A DNA stretch of 64,000 bases from Senegalimassilia sp003474385 (GTDB lineage: Bacteria > Actinomycetota > Coriobacteriia > Coriobacteriales > Eggerthellaceae), in NCBI RefSeq assembly GCF_003474385.1, contig NZ_QUCY01000001.1:124001-188000 (forward strand), in the 5' to 3' direction. The translations under genes were made by a program, and so were the position numbers. Of the stretch, positions 34,643-43,003 are shown in pieces. How positions within the stretch are numbered: position 1 is the stretch's first letter; every line of letters starts with the position of its first letter. The notes under the pieces are model-generated. The model saw only the letters and a program-made list of their open reading frames with translations. It ran no database searches and was not told where the DNA came from.

Positions 34643-35752
34643 ATGGGCGACGGCAACTTTGCCTCGTTTATCGAAGACGTTTGCGGAGAAGGCCACCTTC
34701 GAGTCGAAACCGATCTCGGAGGTGGCTTCGTTCGTTTACGCAGCTCGGAAGCGGAGCGTCGACAAGCGGCGCAGGACATCCGATCTTCTGAGGACATCAT
34801 CATCGAAATGCTTCGAAATGCTCGCGATGCTCACGCGTCGAACATTTTCGTATCTTGTACTCGCGAAGGGTCAACCAGGCGAATCGTCATGATCGACGAC
34901 GGAGACGGCGTTCCGAAGCATCTACAGCGAACGGTGTTCGAACCGCGCGTCACCTCAAAACTTGATTCAATGCACATGGACAAGTGGGGCGTTCACGGCC
35001 GCGGCATGGCTTTGTATTCCATCGCGGTAAACGCCGAATCTGCAACTATTTCGGCATCGGATTCGGGCCTCGGGTCGGCATTCGTCATTCAAACGGATCT
35101 TAATAAACTCCCAGAGAAAACCGACCAATCCAGCTTTCCGACGTTTGAGCTCAACGAAGCGGGAACGGTAGCGGTGCGTGGTCCAAAGAATATCCTACGA
35201 ACTGCGTGTGAATTTGCCATTGAATCTCGGGCCGCAGTCAATGTGTTCATCGGATCTTCAACGGATATCGCGGCCACGTTGTATGCTTTTGGGCTTGGCA
35301 AGCTTTCCGCGGAAGACAGGCTTTCCGGTGAAAACGATTCCCGATTGCCGATATGTAAACGCTTGTCGGCATGTTCGAGTCTGTCAGCTTTTCATCAAAC
35401 CGCCGAATCTTTTGGGCTGTTAATGTCCGAACGTTCTGCGCGTCGTATCCTCGATGGGCAAATCGCTCCCTTATCCCCATTGCTGGCAAAAATCAAAATC
35501 GATGGATTGCAAACGACCCACGCGCTCGAAAAGGAAGGGGCCGAATCCCAAGGAAAGACCGCCAACGCTACGTCCCGACATGCAAAAGGATTGAAGCTTG
35601 CAGACGAAGATGCCGCTCGTTTCGCTCGCCAGATTTCACAAGCATACGCAGAACTGGCCGATGCGTATTATCTCGACGCGAACATCGAGCCTCGCATCAG
35701 GGTGAGCAAGGACGCCATTCGCATTACCATACCTGTGCTCATGCAGTCTTAG
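34643..35752 (+). CDS. GHKL-type (HATPase) ATP-binding protein, role unknown
   Basis: The 369-residue product shows the Bergerat fold: E55, N59 and D62 (IIIEMLRNARDA), then DDGDGVP with D85-x-G-x-G, and a glycine lid WGVHGRGMAL (G116, G119, G121). This is closer to MutL/Hsp90-like proteins than to histidine kinases, because there is no DHp His box and the ATPase domain is N-terminal. The C-terminal 200 residues match nothing I recognise. It lies between rny and spoVS, with 15 and 108 bases of spacing, in the slot of ymdB. A function in RNA decay, DNA transactions or developmental control is possible; none can be assigned. Confidence 0.75.
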   Translation: MGDGNFASFIEDVCGEGHLRVETDLGGGFVRLRSSEAERRQAAQDIRSSEDIIIEMLRNARDAHASNIFVSCTREGSTRRIVMIDDGDGVPKHLQRTVFEPRVTSKLDSMHMDKWGVHGRGMALYSIAVNAESATISASDSGLGSAFVIQTDLNKLPEKTDQSSFPTFELNEAGTVAVRGPKNILRTACEFAIESRAAVNVFIGSSTDIAATLYAFGLGKLSAEDRLSGENDSRLPICKRLSACSSLSAFHQTAESFGLLMSERSARRILDGQIAPLSPLLAKIKIDGLQTTHALEKEGAESQGKTANATSRHAKGLKLADEDAARFARQISQAYAELADAYYLDANIEPRIRVSKDAIRITIPVLMQS

Positions 35753-35860
35753 CGCAGGCCTTCCACATCATGTTGCGGATAGATTTCGTTATAGCTACAA
35801 TTTAGCTTGCATTTAATTACGCCGAAACACACGTCAAACGGAACACGAAAAGGTGAATGC

Positions 35861-36190
35861 ATGGATGCCGAACAACAAGCCCCGGAATCAGGGTGCCTGA
35901 AAGTTTCCTCAAAATCTTCCCCCGCATCAGTGGCAGGCGCCATTGCCGGCATGGTGAAAGACGGTGTTGGCGTTGAGATCCAAGCTGTCGGCGCCGGTGC
36001 CGTGAATCAAGCCGTGAAGGCGATTGCCATCTCTCGAGGATTCTTGTCGCCAGTCGGCATCGAAATCGCCTGCATTCCTTCATTTGCCGACATCGTGATC
36101 GATGGCGAATACCGGACGGCCATTCGCTTTGCCGTGGAGCCTCGATATACGCACGGCACGCCAATCGCCGATTCCGCTCTTGGCGAGTAA
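35861..36190 (+). CDS. spoVS: Stage V sporulation protein S-like (Alba fold)
   Basis: The 109-residue protein contains the family core LKVSSKSSPASVAGAIAGMV, QAVGAGAVNQAVKAIAISRGFL and DIVIDGEYRTAIRFAVEPR. SpoVS is a small Alba-like, nucleic-acid-binding fold needed in late Bacillus sporulation, but it also exists in non-sporulating lineages, and no other sporulation-specific gene is seen here. The ATG at 35861 has AAAGGTG upstream; a longer frame from 35807 is rejected. The N-terminal tail (1-16) is longer than usual, and the C-terminal tail also extends. Confidence 0.93.
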   Translation: MDAEQQAPESGCLKVSSKSSPASVAGAIAGMVKDGVGVEIQAVGAGAVNQAVKAIAISRGFLSPVGIEIACIPSFADIVIDGEYRTAIRFAVEPRYTHGTPIADSALGE

Positions 36191-36241
36191 TTTCATTTCA
36201 CATAGCGTTGCTATTCTCGATTCGATCGGAACTGTATCCTT

Positions 36242-37597
36242 ATGCATACTCCATTCATGAATATGACTTTTTGCGTCCGCACCTTCGGATGCCAGATGAA
36301 CAAGCATGACTCCGAACGTATTGCGGGCATGCTCGAAGGCCTCGGCGGCCTTATGGTCGACACCGTGGAGGAAGCCGATATCCTGATTTACATGACGTGC
36401 TGCGTGCGCGAAGCGGCTGATACTCGCTTGTACGGTCAGGTTGCATCGTTGAAGAACATCCCCGTGAGAAGCGGGTCCCCGCTGAGCAAGAGGATCGTTG
36501 CGGTAGGTGGATGCATCGGCCAGCGCGATGGCGATGAGCTGACGAAAAAGCTCCCTCATCTTGATGTGGTCTTCGGCACGCACAATCTGGCATCTCTACC
36601 GCATCTACTTCAAGCTGTTATAGAAGAGGGCGGTCATCAGGTTGAGGTGCTCGATGCTTCTTCCTCCTTCCCGACTGAACTTCCGACAAGTCGTGAGCAT
36701 TCGTGGGCTGCGTGGCTACCTATTACCATTGGATGCAATAACTTCTGCACGTATTGCATCGTTCCTTACGTGCGCGGTCGGGAGAAATCGCGCCCAATCG
36801 AAGACATCGTCGCCGAAGCGGAACGTTATGTGGCAGCCGGCGTGAAGGAGATCACGCTGCTCGGTCAAAACGTCAACTCTTATGGTCGCGACCTGTATGG
36901 CAGCCCTCGTTTCGCTCAAATTCTCAAAGCTCTGGACGAAACGGGTGTCGAGCGCCTGCGCTTCGCCACCAGCCATCCTAAAGATCTATCCGACGAGGTT
37001 ATCGCGCAGTTCGGCTCGCTGCGTTCGCTTATGCCGGCACTGCATCTCCCGGCGCAATCCGGCTCGGATCGTATTTTGCAGCTGATGAACCGTCGCTATA
37101 CCTCGGCGCATTATCGACAGCTTGTCAGCAAATTGCGCGATGCTTGCCCGGATATCGCCTTGTCCACCGACATTATTGTAGGATTCCCAGGCGAAACCGA
37201 AAAAGACTTCATGGACACGGCTCGTCTGGTCGATGAGATCGGATATCACCAGGTATTCACCTTTATTTACTCCAAGCGAGAGGGGACTCCTGCTGCGAGC
37301 ATGGAGGATAACACCCCTCATGAGGTGATTCAGAAACGGTTCGATCGCCTGGTCGATATCGTTCAGGCTCATGCTTTCGAGAAAAACCAGCTTGACCTGG
37401 GAGCAACCATCCCGGTTTTGGTGGAGGGCTCATCGAAGCGTGACGAATTGCTTATTGCGGGTAAAAGCCCGAAGAACCAAACGGTACATGCGCCGGTTCC
37501 TGTCGGCAAAACACCCGAACAACTGGCTGGAAGCATCGTCAACGTTCGAATCAACGAAGCAAAAACCTGGTATTTGGCCGGCGATATCGTTGAATAA
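36242..37597 (+). CDS. miaB: tRNA-2-methylthio-N6-dimethylallyladenosine synthase
   Basis: MiaB adds the methylthio group to i6A37 of tRNA. The 451-residue product has FGCQMNKHDSERI, CCVREAADTRLYGQ and GGCIGQRDG in the N-terminal domain, CNNFCTYCIVPYVRGREKSRP in the radical SAM domain, and a C-terminal TRAM domain (VLVEGSSKRDELLIAGKSPKNQTVH). FGCQMN is diagnostic for MiaB. miaA overlaps or follows closely, so the two steps of ms2i6A37 synthesis are encoded side by side. Confidence 0.97.
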   Translation: MHTPFMNMTFCVRTFGCQMNKHDSERIAGMLEGLGGLMVDTVEEADILIYMTCCVREAADTRLYGQVASLKNIPVRSGSPLSKRIVAVGGCIGQRDGDELTKKLPHLDVVFGTHNLASLPHLLQAVIEEGGHQVEVLDASSSFPTELPTSREHSWAAWLPITIGCNNFCTYCIVPYVRGREKSRPIEDIVAEAERYVAAGVKEITLLGQNVNSYGRDLYGSPRFAQILKALDETGVERLRFATSHPKDLSDEVIAQFGSLRSLMPALHLPAQSGSDRILQLMNRRYTSAHYRQLVSKLRDACPDIALSTDIIVGFPGETEKDFMDTARLVDEIGYHQVFTFIYSKREGTPAASMEDNTPHEVIQKRFDRLVDIVQAHAFEKNQLDLGATIPVLVEGSSKRDELLIAGKSPKNQTVHAPVPVGKTPEQLAGSIVNVRINEAKTWYLAGDIVE

Positions 37598-37619
37598 CGC
37601 CTCAAAGGCTGCTGCAACC

Positions 37620-38567
37620 GTGAATGCGGCGGCGGCAGCCCTCTCGCAGCCCGTGATTTGCGTGGTAGGCCCTACCGCATCGGGGAAAACCGATGTCGCG
37701 CAACTCATCGCAACGCGTTTGGACGGGGAAGTGGTAAGCGCCGACTCCATGCAGGTGTACCGCGGCATGGATATCGGAACAGGCAAACTTCCCGAAAGCG
37801 AACGACTGGTACCTCATTATGGCTTCGATTTGGTCGATCCTGGCGAGCCGTTCTCCGCGGCATTGTTTCAAGCGTATGCGCGGGAAAGCTTCGTGGAAAT
37901 CGAATCTAAGGACAAGCGCAGCATTCTAGCTGGCGGTACCGGCTTTTACGTACGCGCAGCCATCGATGCCTATGAGTTCCCCGATGGCGAGCAAATCGAT
38001 AATCCGGTCCGAAATCACTGGAATGCATTCGCCGCAGAATATGGCCCCGAACGGTTGTGGAGTGAACTGCACCAACGTGACCCAGAGAGTGCGCAGTTAA
38101 TACCTCCAGCAGATATCAAACGAGTGGTTCGTGCTTTCGAGCTGCTAGAAACGGGAGATAGCTACGCGATTCAAAAACAACGGCTCCAATCCTTACCGCA
38201 ATGGGTCCCCGCAATGTTCATCGGTTTAGCGGTAGACCCCGATGTTTTACGCGCACGCATCCGAGCACGTGTTGACTCCATGGTAGCCAATGGCCTTATC
38301 CAAGAAGTGGAGACTTTGCTTGCATCCGGCTTCCGTGATGGAATCACTGCGCCACAGGCGATCGGGTACAAAGAGATCGTCGCTGCACTTGATGGCCGCA
38401 CCAGCATGGAAGAGGCAATCGAATCCATAAAGGTGTCAACTTGCCGATACGCCAAACGTCAGCGCACGTGGTTTAGAAAAGACTCGCGGATTCATTGGCT
38501 TTGCGCAGATTCGGGGGATACCGATGCACTTGCAGATGAAGCAATATCCTTGATTGATACACTGTAA
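37620..38567 (+). CDS. miaA: tRNA dimethylallyltransferase
   Basis: MiaA prenylates A37 of tRNA, the step before MiaB. The 315-residue product has the P-loop VVGPTASGKTD, SADSMQVYRGMDIGTGK and LAGGTGFYVRA. I take GTG 37620, which has AAGG 11 bases upstream and gives a typical N-terminus; TTG 37590 overlapping the miaB stop would add ten residues, and longer frames to 37371 are shadows of miaB. dapF follows 40 bases later. Confidence 0.95.
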   Translation: MNAAAAALSQPVICVVGPTASGKTDVAQLIATRLDGEVVSADSMQVYRGMDIGTGKLPESERLVPHYGFDLVDPGEPFSAALFQAYARESFVEIESKDKRSILAGGTGFYVRAAIDAYEFPDGEQIDNPVRNHWNAFAAEYGPERLWSELHQRDPESAQLIPPADIKRVVRAFELLETGDSYAIQKQRLQSLPQWVPAMFIGLAVDPDVLRARIRARVDSMVANGLIQEVETLLASGFRDGITAPQAIGYKEIVAALDGRTSMEEAIESIKVSTCRYAKRQRTWFRKDSRIHWLCADSGDTDALADEAISLIDTL

Positions 38568-38607
38568 ATTGTATTCACCCTTGTTAAAGGAGCGTGCGTA
38601 AAACCTC

Positions 38608-39528
38608 ATGGAATTGGATTTTGTTAAGCTTCATGGTCTTGGCAATGACTTCGTTTTCATCGATGATTTTTCGAGAGATATCGAGCTGACGCAGGAGCAA
38701 GTCGCCTTGCTGTGCGATCGTCATTTCGGTATCGGCGCGGATGGCGTGATTATGGTGCGCCCTTCGAAACGCTCCGAGTGTGCTGCATATATGCACTACA
38801 TCAACGCAGATGGCACGCTTGCGCAAATGTGCGGCAATGGTGTTCGTTGCTTTGCAAAGTACCTCGTAGACCGCGGGTTCGTGCTTGCAAGCGATGGCTC
38901 CTTCGTGGCCGACACGTTGGCGGGTCCGAAGCCGATCAGCTTTGAGGTGGACAAACACGACAAGTTGACCTTTGCCACCGTTGATATGGGTCATCCTGTT
39001 CTCGAACCGCAAAATGTACCGGTTGACTTGCCTGCAAACGCCCTCGCTGATGACGAGACGGGTTTCGTGAAAGACAGTGCTATCGAATCTCCTTGGGGGG
39101 CGTTTGCCTTCACGTGCGTCTCTATGGGGAATCCGCATGCTATCTGCTTCATCGATGATTTCAGCACACTGCCCGATGAACTGTTCGTAAGCGCGAGTGA
39201 TAAATGTCTCGCAACGCTGGATCTGAATCGAATCGGCGCATATTACGAAAGCCATTCGGTGTTCCCCGAGAAAACCAATGTCGAGTTCGCTCACATCGGC
39301 AAAGATGCCATCGAGATGCGCGTATTTGAACGCGGCTGCGGTGAGACCCTTGCCTGCGGCACCGGGGCGTGCGCCACTAATGTCGCAGCAGCATTGACTG
39401 GCCGTGCTTCTAGGGAGAACGATGTCGTATTGCGCGGCGGTACGCTTCATATCAAGTGGGATACCGATGATCACGTTATGATGACGGGTCCTGCCACGGA
39501 GGCCTTCCAGGGTACCGTTGAGTTGTAG
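38608..39528 (+). CDS. dapF: Diaminopimelate epimerase
   Basis: DapF interconverts LL- and meso-diaminopimelate for peptidoglycan and lysine. The 306-residue product carries both catalytic Cys: MCGNGVRC (first half) and ACGTGACA (second half), with GNDFVF at the N-terminus. With dapA and dapB it completes much of the pathway in this window. The AAAGGAG is 15 bases before the ATG, rather far, but no better start is in frame. Confidence 0.97.
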   Translation: MELDFVKLHGLGNDFVFIDDFSRDIELTQEQVALLCDRHFGIGADGVIMVRPSKRSECAAYMHYINADGTLAQMCGNGVRCFAKYLVDRGFVLASDGSFVADTLAGPKPISFEVDKHDKLTFATVDMGHPVLEPQNVPVDLPANALADDETGFVKDSAIESPWGAFAFTCVSMGNPHAICFIDDFSTLPDELFVSASDKCLATLDLNRIGAYYESHSVFPEKTNVEFAHIGKDAIEMRVFERGCGETLACGTGACATNVAAALTGRASRENDVVLRGGTLHIKWDTDDHVMMTGPATEAFQGTVEL

Positions 39529-39561
39529 CCGCTCGTAATCGGACGACTTATGCTACTATCG

Positions 39562-39598
39562 ACAAGCGCGGGAATGCACCTGCGCTTGTTTTCATTTT
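39562..39598 (+). terminator. Intrinsic terminator after dapF
   Basis: The arms ACAAGCGC and GCGCTTGT (39562-39569 and 39582-39589), with a further GG/CC pairing inside, are followed by TTTCATTTT. It is 33 bases after the dapF stop and 78 bases before hflX. Confidence 0.85.
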
Positions 39599-39675
39599 GG
39601 GGGCCACATCAAGCACAAGCCATAATCCATTCCAATATACGCATTTCAGCTTGAACCCACCGGAGAGGATTACCG

Positions 39676-40989
39676 ATGTCGGAATATCAATCGGTCTTAG
39701 TTAAGGGTGCGAAAACAACTGTTGAAGAGAAGCGGGAAAAGGCCGTGCTTGTTGGCGTCGAACGACCCGGCATGCGTTGGAATATCTCATCTTCTTTAGC
39801 GGAGCTTGAGCGATTAGCGGATACCGCAGGAGCGGATACGGTTGCCGTTACAACACAAAAGCTTGATTCTCCAAATCCCAGGACTTTTGTGGGCAGCGGC
39901 AAGGTGGAAGAGATCTCTCGGCTTTGCCGATCAACTGGAGCAGATTTGATCATTTTCGATGACGAGTTAACGCCATCGCAGCAATCAAACCTGGAAAAGT
40001 CTGTTGATCGCGACTTGAAAGTCATCGATCGCACCGCTTTGATCTTGGATATTTTCGCACTTCATGCAACGACCAAAGAAGGACGTTTGCAAGTTCGTCT
40101 TGCTCAGAACCAATATCTGCTCCCTCGACTTCGTGGTATGTGGTCGCACTTAGCCTCAAACCGCATGGGTGGTGGCGTAGGCAGCCGATTCGGCGAAGGC
40201 GAAAGCCAGCTTGAAGTTGACCGTCGATTGGTTCGCAAGCGTATCACCACCATCAAACGCGAACTTGCACATTTGGCTGAAGTTCGAGCCGTTCAAAGGG
40301 AGAGCAGGTACGAAAGCGGGATGTTCAAAGTCTCGCTCGCAGGGTATACCAATGCTGGTAAATCAAGTTTGCTCAATCGGCTCACCAACGCCGATGTTCT
40401 TGCATACGACAAATTATTCGCTACGCTCGACTCCACTACAAGGAAATACGAACTGCTCGAAGGACGCGAAATCACGCTAACCGATACGGTCGGCTTTATT
40501 CAGAAGCTACCGACCACCTTGGTTGAAGCATTTAAATCTACACTAGATGAAATCACCGGCTCGGATTTGATATTGCATGTGGTTGATGCCTCTTCTGACG
40601 AATTTGAAGAACAGATAGTGGCAGTTGAAGAAGTCTTAGAGCAGATCAATGCCCAAACCTTACCCAGGGTGCTGGTTTTCAACAAATGCGATTTACTGAC
40701 GATCGAGCAACAGGAAGCATTGGCCAATCGCTATGATGCGCTGCTCGTATCAGCGGAAACAGGGGAGGGAATAGATCAGCTTGTCGACAGGATCGCTCAT
40801 GTAGCATCCGCTCAAGATACGCACCTTGATGTAGTCGTTCCGTACCAACGCGGTGATTTAGTATCGAAGGCTCACGAGCGTTGCAGGATCTTGACCGAAG
40901 AGCACATCGAAACTGGGACTCATCTGACTATGTTAGTGCCAAAAGCATATGTAGATGAGTTCAGATCCTTGAGCGATGCCAAGCAATAA
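39676..40989 (+). CDS. hflX: GTPase HflX
   Basis: HflX is a ribosome-associated GTPase that splits stalled or heat-damaged ribosomes. The 437-residue product has the N-terminal HflX domain (NPRTFVGSGKVEEI, DRTALILDIFALHATTKEGRLQV, NRMGGGVGSRFGEGE), then the G domain with GYTNAGKSSLLN, DTVGFIQKLP and NKCDL. GAGAGGA lies before the ATG. A miaA-hflX link is common. Codon third positions are visibly more AT-rich than in the first 30 kb. Confidence 0.97.
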   Translation: MSEYQSVLVKGAKTTVEEKREKAVLVGVERPGMRWNISSSLAELERLADTAGADTVAVTTQKLDSPNPRTFVGSGKVEEISRLCRSTGADLIIFDDELTPSQQSNLEKSVDRDLKVIDRTALILDIFALHATTKEGRLQVRLAQNQYLLPRLRGMWSHLASNRMGGGVGSRFGEGESQLEVDRRLVRKRITTIKRELAHLAEVRAVQRESRYESGMFKVSLAGYTNAGKSSLLNRLTNADVLAYDKLFATLDSTTRKYELLEGREITLTDTVGFIQKLPTTLVEAFKSTLDEITGSDLILHVVDASSDEFEEQIVAVEEVLEQINAQTLPRVLVFNKCDLLTIEQQEALANRYDALLVSAETGEGIDQLVDRIAHVASAQDTHLDVVVPYQRGDLVSKAHERCRILTEEHIETGTHLTMLVPKAYVDEFRSLSDAKQ

Positions 40990-41367
40990 ATCGACAAACC
41001 ACAAGTTTTAGCCACAGCAGAAAAGATGTTTTGCAATTTCAGGCGGACATCTTCGTGCCCGGGTAGCCAACGGTCCGAATGCGCGCATGCTGCATTCGGG
41101 CCGTATTTAGGTTTTATGCGGGCATTATTCAACCCTCATAGCGGTTCGTACGATATCGGCGACCCAAATACACATGCCCCATGTAGCTATATCGCATACA
41201 CAATCTTCCGCGTCATCAGAGCGGCTTGTACCAACTGTTCCGACACTATCAGATTGCACGAGAAAAGGTGCCTGAACAAGTTCATATTGCGAGCATTACA
41301 ACTTGAATGGCTAGCTCAATCACAGATCACGTGCTCTAGCTTGAGTAGCTATGCCCGTAGAGTTTCA
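40990..41367. other. Convergent gap between hflX and lexA
   Basis: A 378-base stretch between two convergent stops. It holds the hairpin at 41070-41115. A 115-residue plus-strand frame crosses most of it, but has no ribosome binding site, a Cys/Arg-rich composition unlike a real protein, and runs into the end of lexA. I see nothing else. Confidence 0.6.
41070..41115 (+). terminator. Terminator candidate after hflX
   Basis: The arms ACGGTCCGAATGC and GCATTCGGGCCGT (41070-41082 and 41092-41104) pair with one mismatch, and are followed by ATTTAGGTTTT. It lies 81 bases after the hflX stop in the convergent gap with lexA. Confidence 0.75.
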
Positions 41368-42006
41368 CTATAAACGGCGGAACACGGCAACTACCTTGCC
41401 GGCAATGGAACAATCAGTGGTGATGATGGGGTCCATGGAAGAGTTTTCCGGCTGCAGTCGAATATGATCTTGCTCTCTGTAGAAGCGCTTAACCGTAGCC
41501 CCATCGTCGATGATGGCAACAACGATGTCCCCATTGTTTGCAACCGGCTGCTCTTTGACCACGACGTAATCGCCGTCGTTGATACCCGCCTCAATCATGC
41601 TTTCCCCATGCACAGACAGCATGAAAGAAGGTGCATCGCCAACGATTTCGATAGGCAACGACATAGTGTTGGTGATGTTCTGCTCGGCAAGGATGGGAAC
41701 TCCGGCCGCAACGTCTCCGACCAATGGCACGGACACGATATCGTCAAACTGAGCGTGAACGATATTCGTAGCATCTTCGGTATGGTCAAGCGGGTAGGTA
41801 AGCGCTATCGACCGCGATTTCAGCGCATCGCGCTTGATAAGGCCCTTCTCCTCAAGCGCCTTCAAATGAACATGCACGGTGGAAGGAGAGGAGAGCCCCA
41901 AAGCCTGACACACCTCGCGAACAGTGGGACCAAAGCCCTTTTCGCGGATGCATTGCTCGATGACGTCGAGCACCGCCTGCTGGCGCTTAGTGATCTTGTC
42001 GGTCAT
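41368..42006 (-). CDS. lexA: SOS repressor LexA
   Basis: LexA represses SOS genes until RecA filaments trigger its self-cleavage. The 212-residue product has the winged-helix domain (QQAVLDVIEQCIREKGFGPTVREV... with SSPSTVHVHLKALEEKGL), the cleavage site Ala-Gly in VGDVAAGVPI, and the catalytic Ser in SVHGESMIE with the Lys in ATVKRFYRE. The operator region upstream carries three LexA boxes; the one nearest lexA is at 42035-42046. It is divergent from a small membrane protein gene. Confidence 0.98.
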   Translation of the reverse strand: MTDKITKRQQAVLDVIEQCIREKGFGPTVREVCQALGLSSPSTVHVHLKALEEKGLIKRDALKSRSIALTYPLDHTEDATNIVHAQFDDIVSVPLVGDVAAGVPILAEQNITNTMSLPIEIVGDAPSFMLSVHGESMIEAGINDGDYVVVKEQPVANNGDIVVAIIDDGATVKRFYREQDHIRLQPENSSMDPIITTDCSIAGKVVAVFRRL

Positions 42007-42034
42007 GGGCTGTCCTTTCGAGGTGAACTATAAC

Positions 42035-42102
42035 GAACATCCGTTTGTTTTTCTGTTGACATGAACCTTTGTTCGCTCTATTATATATGCGAACAAAGGT
42101 TC
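42035..42102. promoter_or_regulatory. Divergent SOS operator: three LexA boxes and promoter
   Basis: GAAC-ATCC-GTTT (42035-42046, one mismatch), GAAC-CTTT-GTTC (42063-42074) and GAAC-AAAG-GTTC (42091-42102) are LexA boxes. For the plus strand, TTGACA (42056-42061), exactly 17 bases, and TATTAT (42079-42084) form a near-perfect promoter. One perfect box fills the spacer and the other covers the start site, so the plus gene should be tightly SOS-controlled. A minus-strand TATAGT (42028-42033) near box 1 fits lexA. Confidence 0.85.
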
Positions 42103-42127
42103 TACGCAAGAGCAAAGGGGAGGAAAT

Positions 42128-42421
42128 ATGCAACACCGTGATTCTCGTTCGGCAGTTAGCGGCACAGCGGCGCTAAAGCTAGATGCACGCGTTTCATCTG
42201 CGCATATCATTCAATTTCCCGGATCTGAGTATAGCGCCCGGCAGATTGACGATACATCATCCTGTCATCCTGCCGGCGAGTCTCGACGCAGTAACGCACT
42301 CATAAGGCAAAGTGGCGACTTCCGTCAGCCATATCAAGCTGGACCTCGCGCAACTCCAACTCAAACCGCCGGCGCAATCACCTTGTTCGCGTTGCTTACC
42401 ATCATCGCTGGAATTTTATGA
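42128..42421 (+). CDS. LexA-controlled small membrane protein, candidate SOS effector
   Basis: The 97-residue product has a polar, Ser/Arg-rich N-terminal 79 residues and a single C-terminal membrane helix (80-97, AGAITLFALLTIIAGIL), so a tail-anchored topology is likely. GGGGAGGA precedes the ATG. It is divergent from lexA, with two perfect LexA boxes on its promoter, and nrdR follows. In Mycobacterium (lexA, Rv2719c/ChiZ, nrdR) and Corynebacterium (lexA, divS, nrdR) this slot holds an SOS cell-division inhibitor. This protein has no LysM domain and its membrane segment is at the other end, so only position and regulation match. I infer a division inhibitor; it is not shown. Confidence 0.65.
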   Translation: MQHRDSRSAVSGTAALKLDARVSSAHIIQFPGSEYSARQIDDTSSCHPAGESRRSNALIRQSGDFRQPYQAGPRATPTQTAGAITLFALLTIIAGIL

Positions 42422-42554
42422 ATCATTGCCGATCCGCACTTCCGCTAAGGGCAATATCTTGTGTCACGATTTGGTGCACTCTTTTGTAACAATGTATAAA
42501 CCGCTATATCTTGTATGTTAGGCTACATATCATCGAACGAAGGAGTGCGATTGT

Positions 42555-43001
42555 ATGAAATGCCCGGCATGCGGAAACTTAGAATCCAAAGTAGTTGATT
42601 CCCGTCCGTCTGATGATGGTAGCAGCATCCGCCGCAGGCGGGAATGCCTCCAATGCGGTCGAAGGTTCACTACGTATGAGCGCTTAGGCGACAATCCGCT
42701 CATCATCATCAAATCCGATGGTTCATCCGAAGCTTATGACAGACAAAAGCTCATGAGGGGTCTCCTCATTGCGTGCGCTAAGCGGCCGATAGCTCCTGAG
42801 CAGTTGGGCGCATTGATTGATAGCATAGAAGCCGAGCTACGCAATGCATCTAAAAGCGAAATTGGCTCTAAAGAGCTTGGTGACATGGCTTTGGTGCGAT
42901 TGGCGAAGCTTGACGATGTAGCCTACGTGCGATTTGCAAGCGTATACAAAGATTTTCAAAACGTAGAGGAATTTGCTGCGGCTCTTGAGGGGTTGAAGTA
43001 G
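42555..43001 (+). CDS. nrdR: Transcriptional repressor NrdR
   Basis: NrdR represses ribonucleotide reductase genes. The 148-residue product has the zinc ribbon CPACGNLESKVVDSRP and CLQCGRRFTTYE (Cys 3, 6, 31, 34), then an ATP-cone (VIIIKSDGSSEAYDRQKL region). Length is typical. AAGGAG lies before the ATG. dut begins two bases after the stop, so both dNTP-control genes are co-transcribed next to the SOS locus. Confidence 0.98.
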   Translation: MKCPACGNLESKVVDSRPSDDGSSIRRRRECLQCGRRFTTYERLGDNPLIIIKSDGSSEAYDRQKLMRGLLIACAKRPIAPEQLGALIDSIEAELRNASKSEIGSKELGDMALVRLAKLDDVAYVRFASVYKDFQNVEEFAAALEGLK

Positions 43002-43003
43002 CT

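Noticed and set aside
41026..41373. A 115-residue plus-strand frame between hflX and lexA
   Set aside because: It spans a terminator hairpin, overlaps the lexA end, and has Cys/Arg/Ser-rich composition without a binding site.
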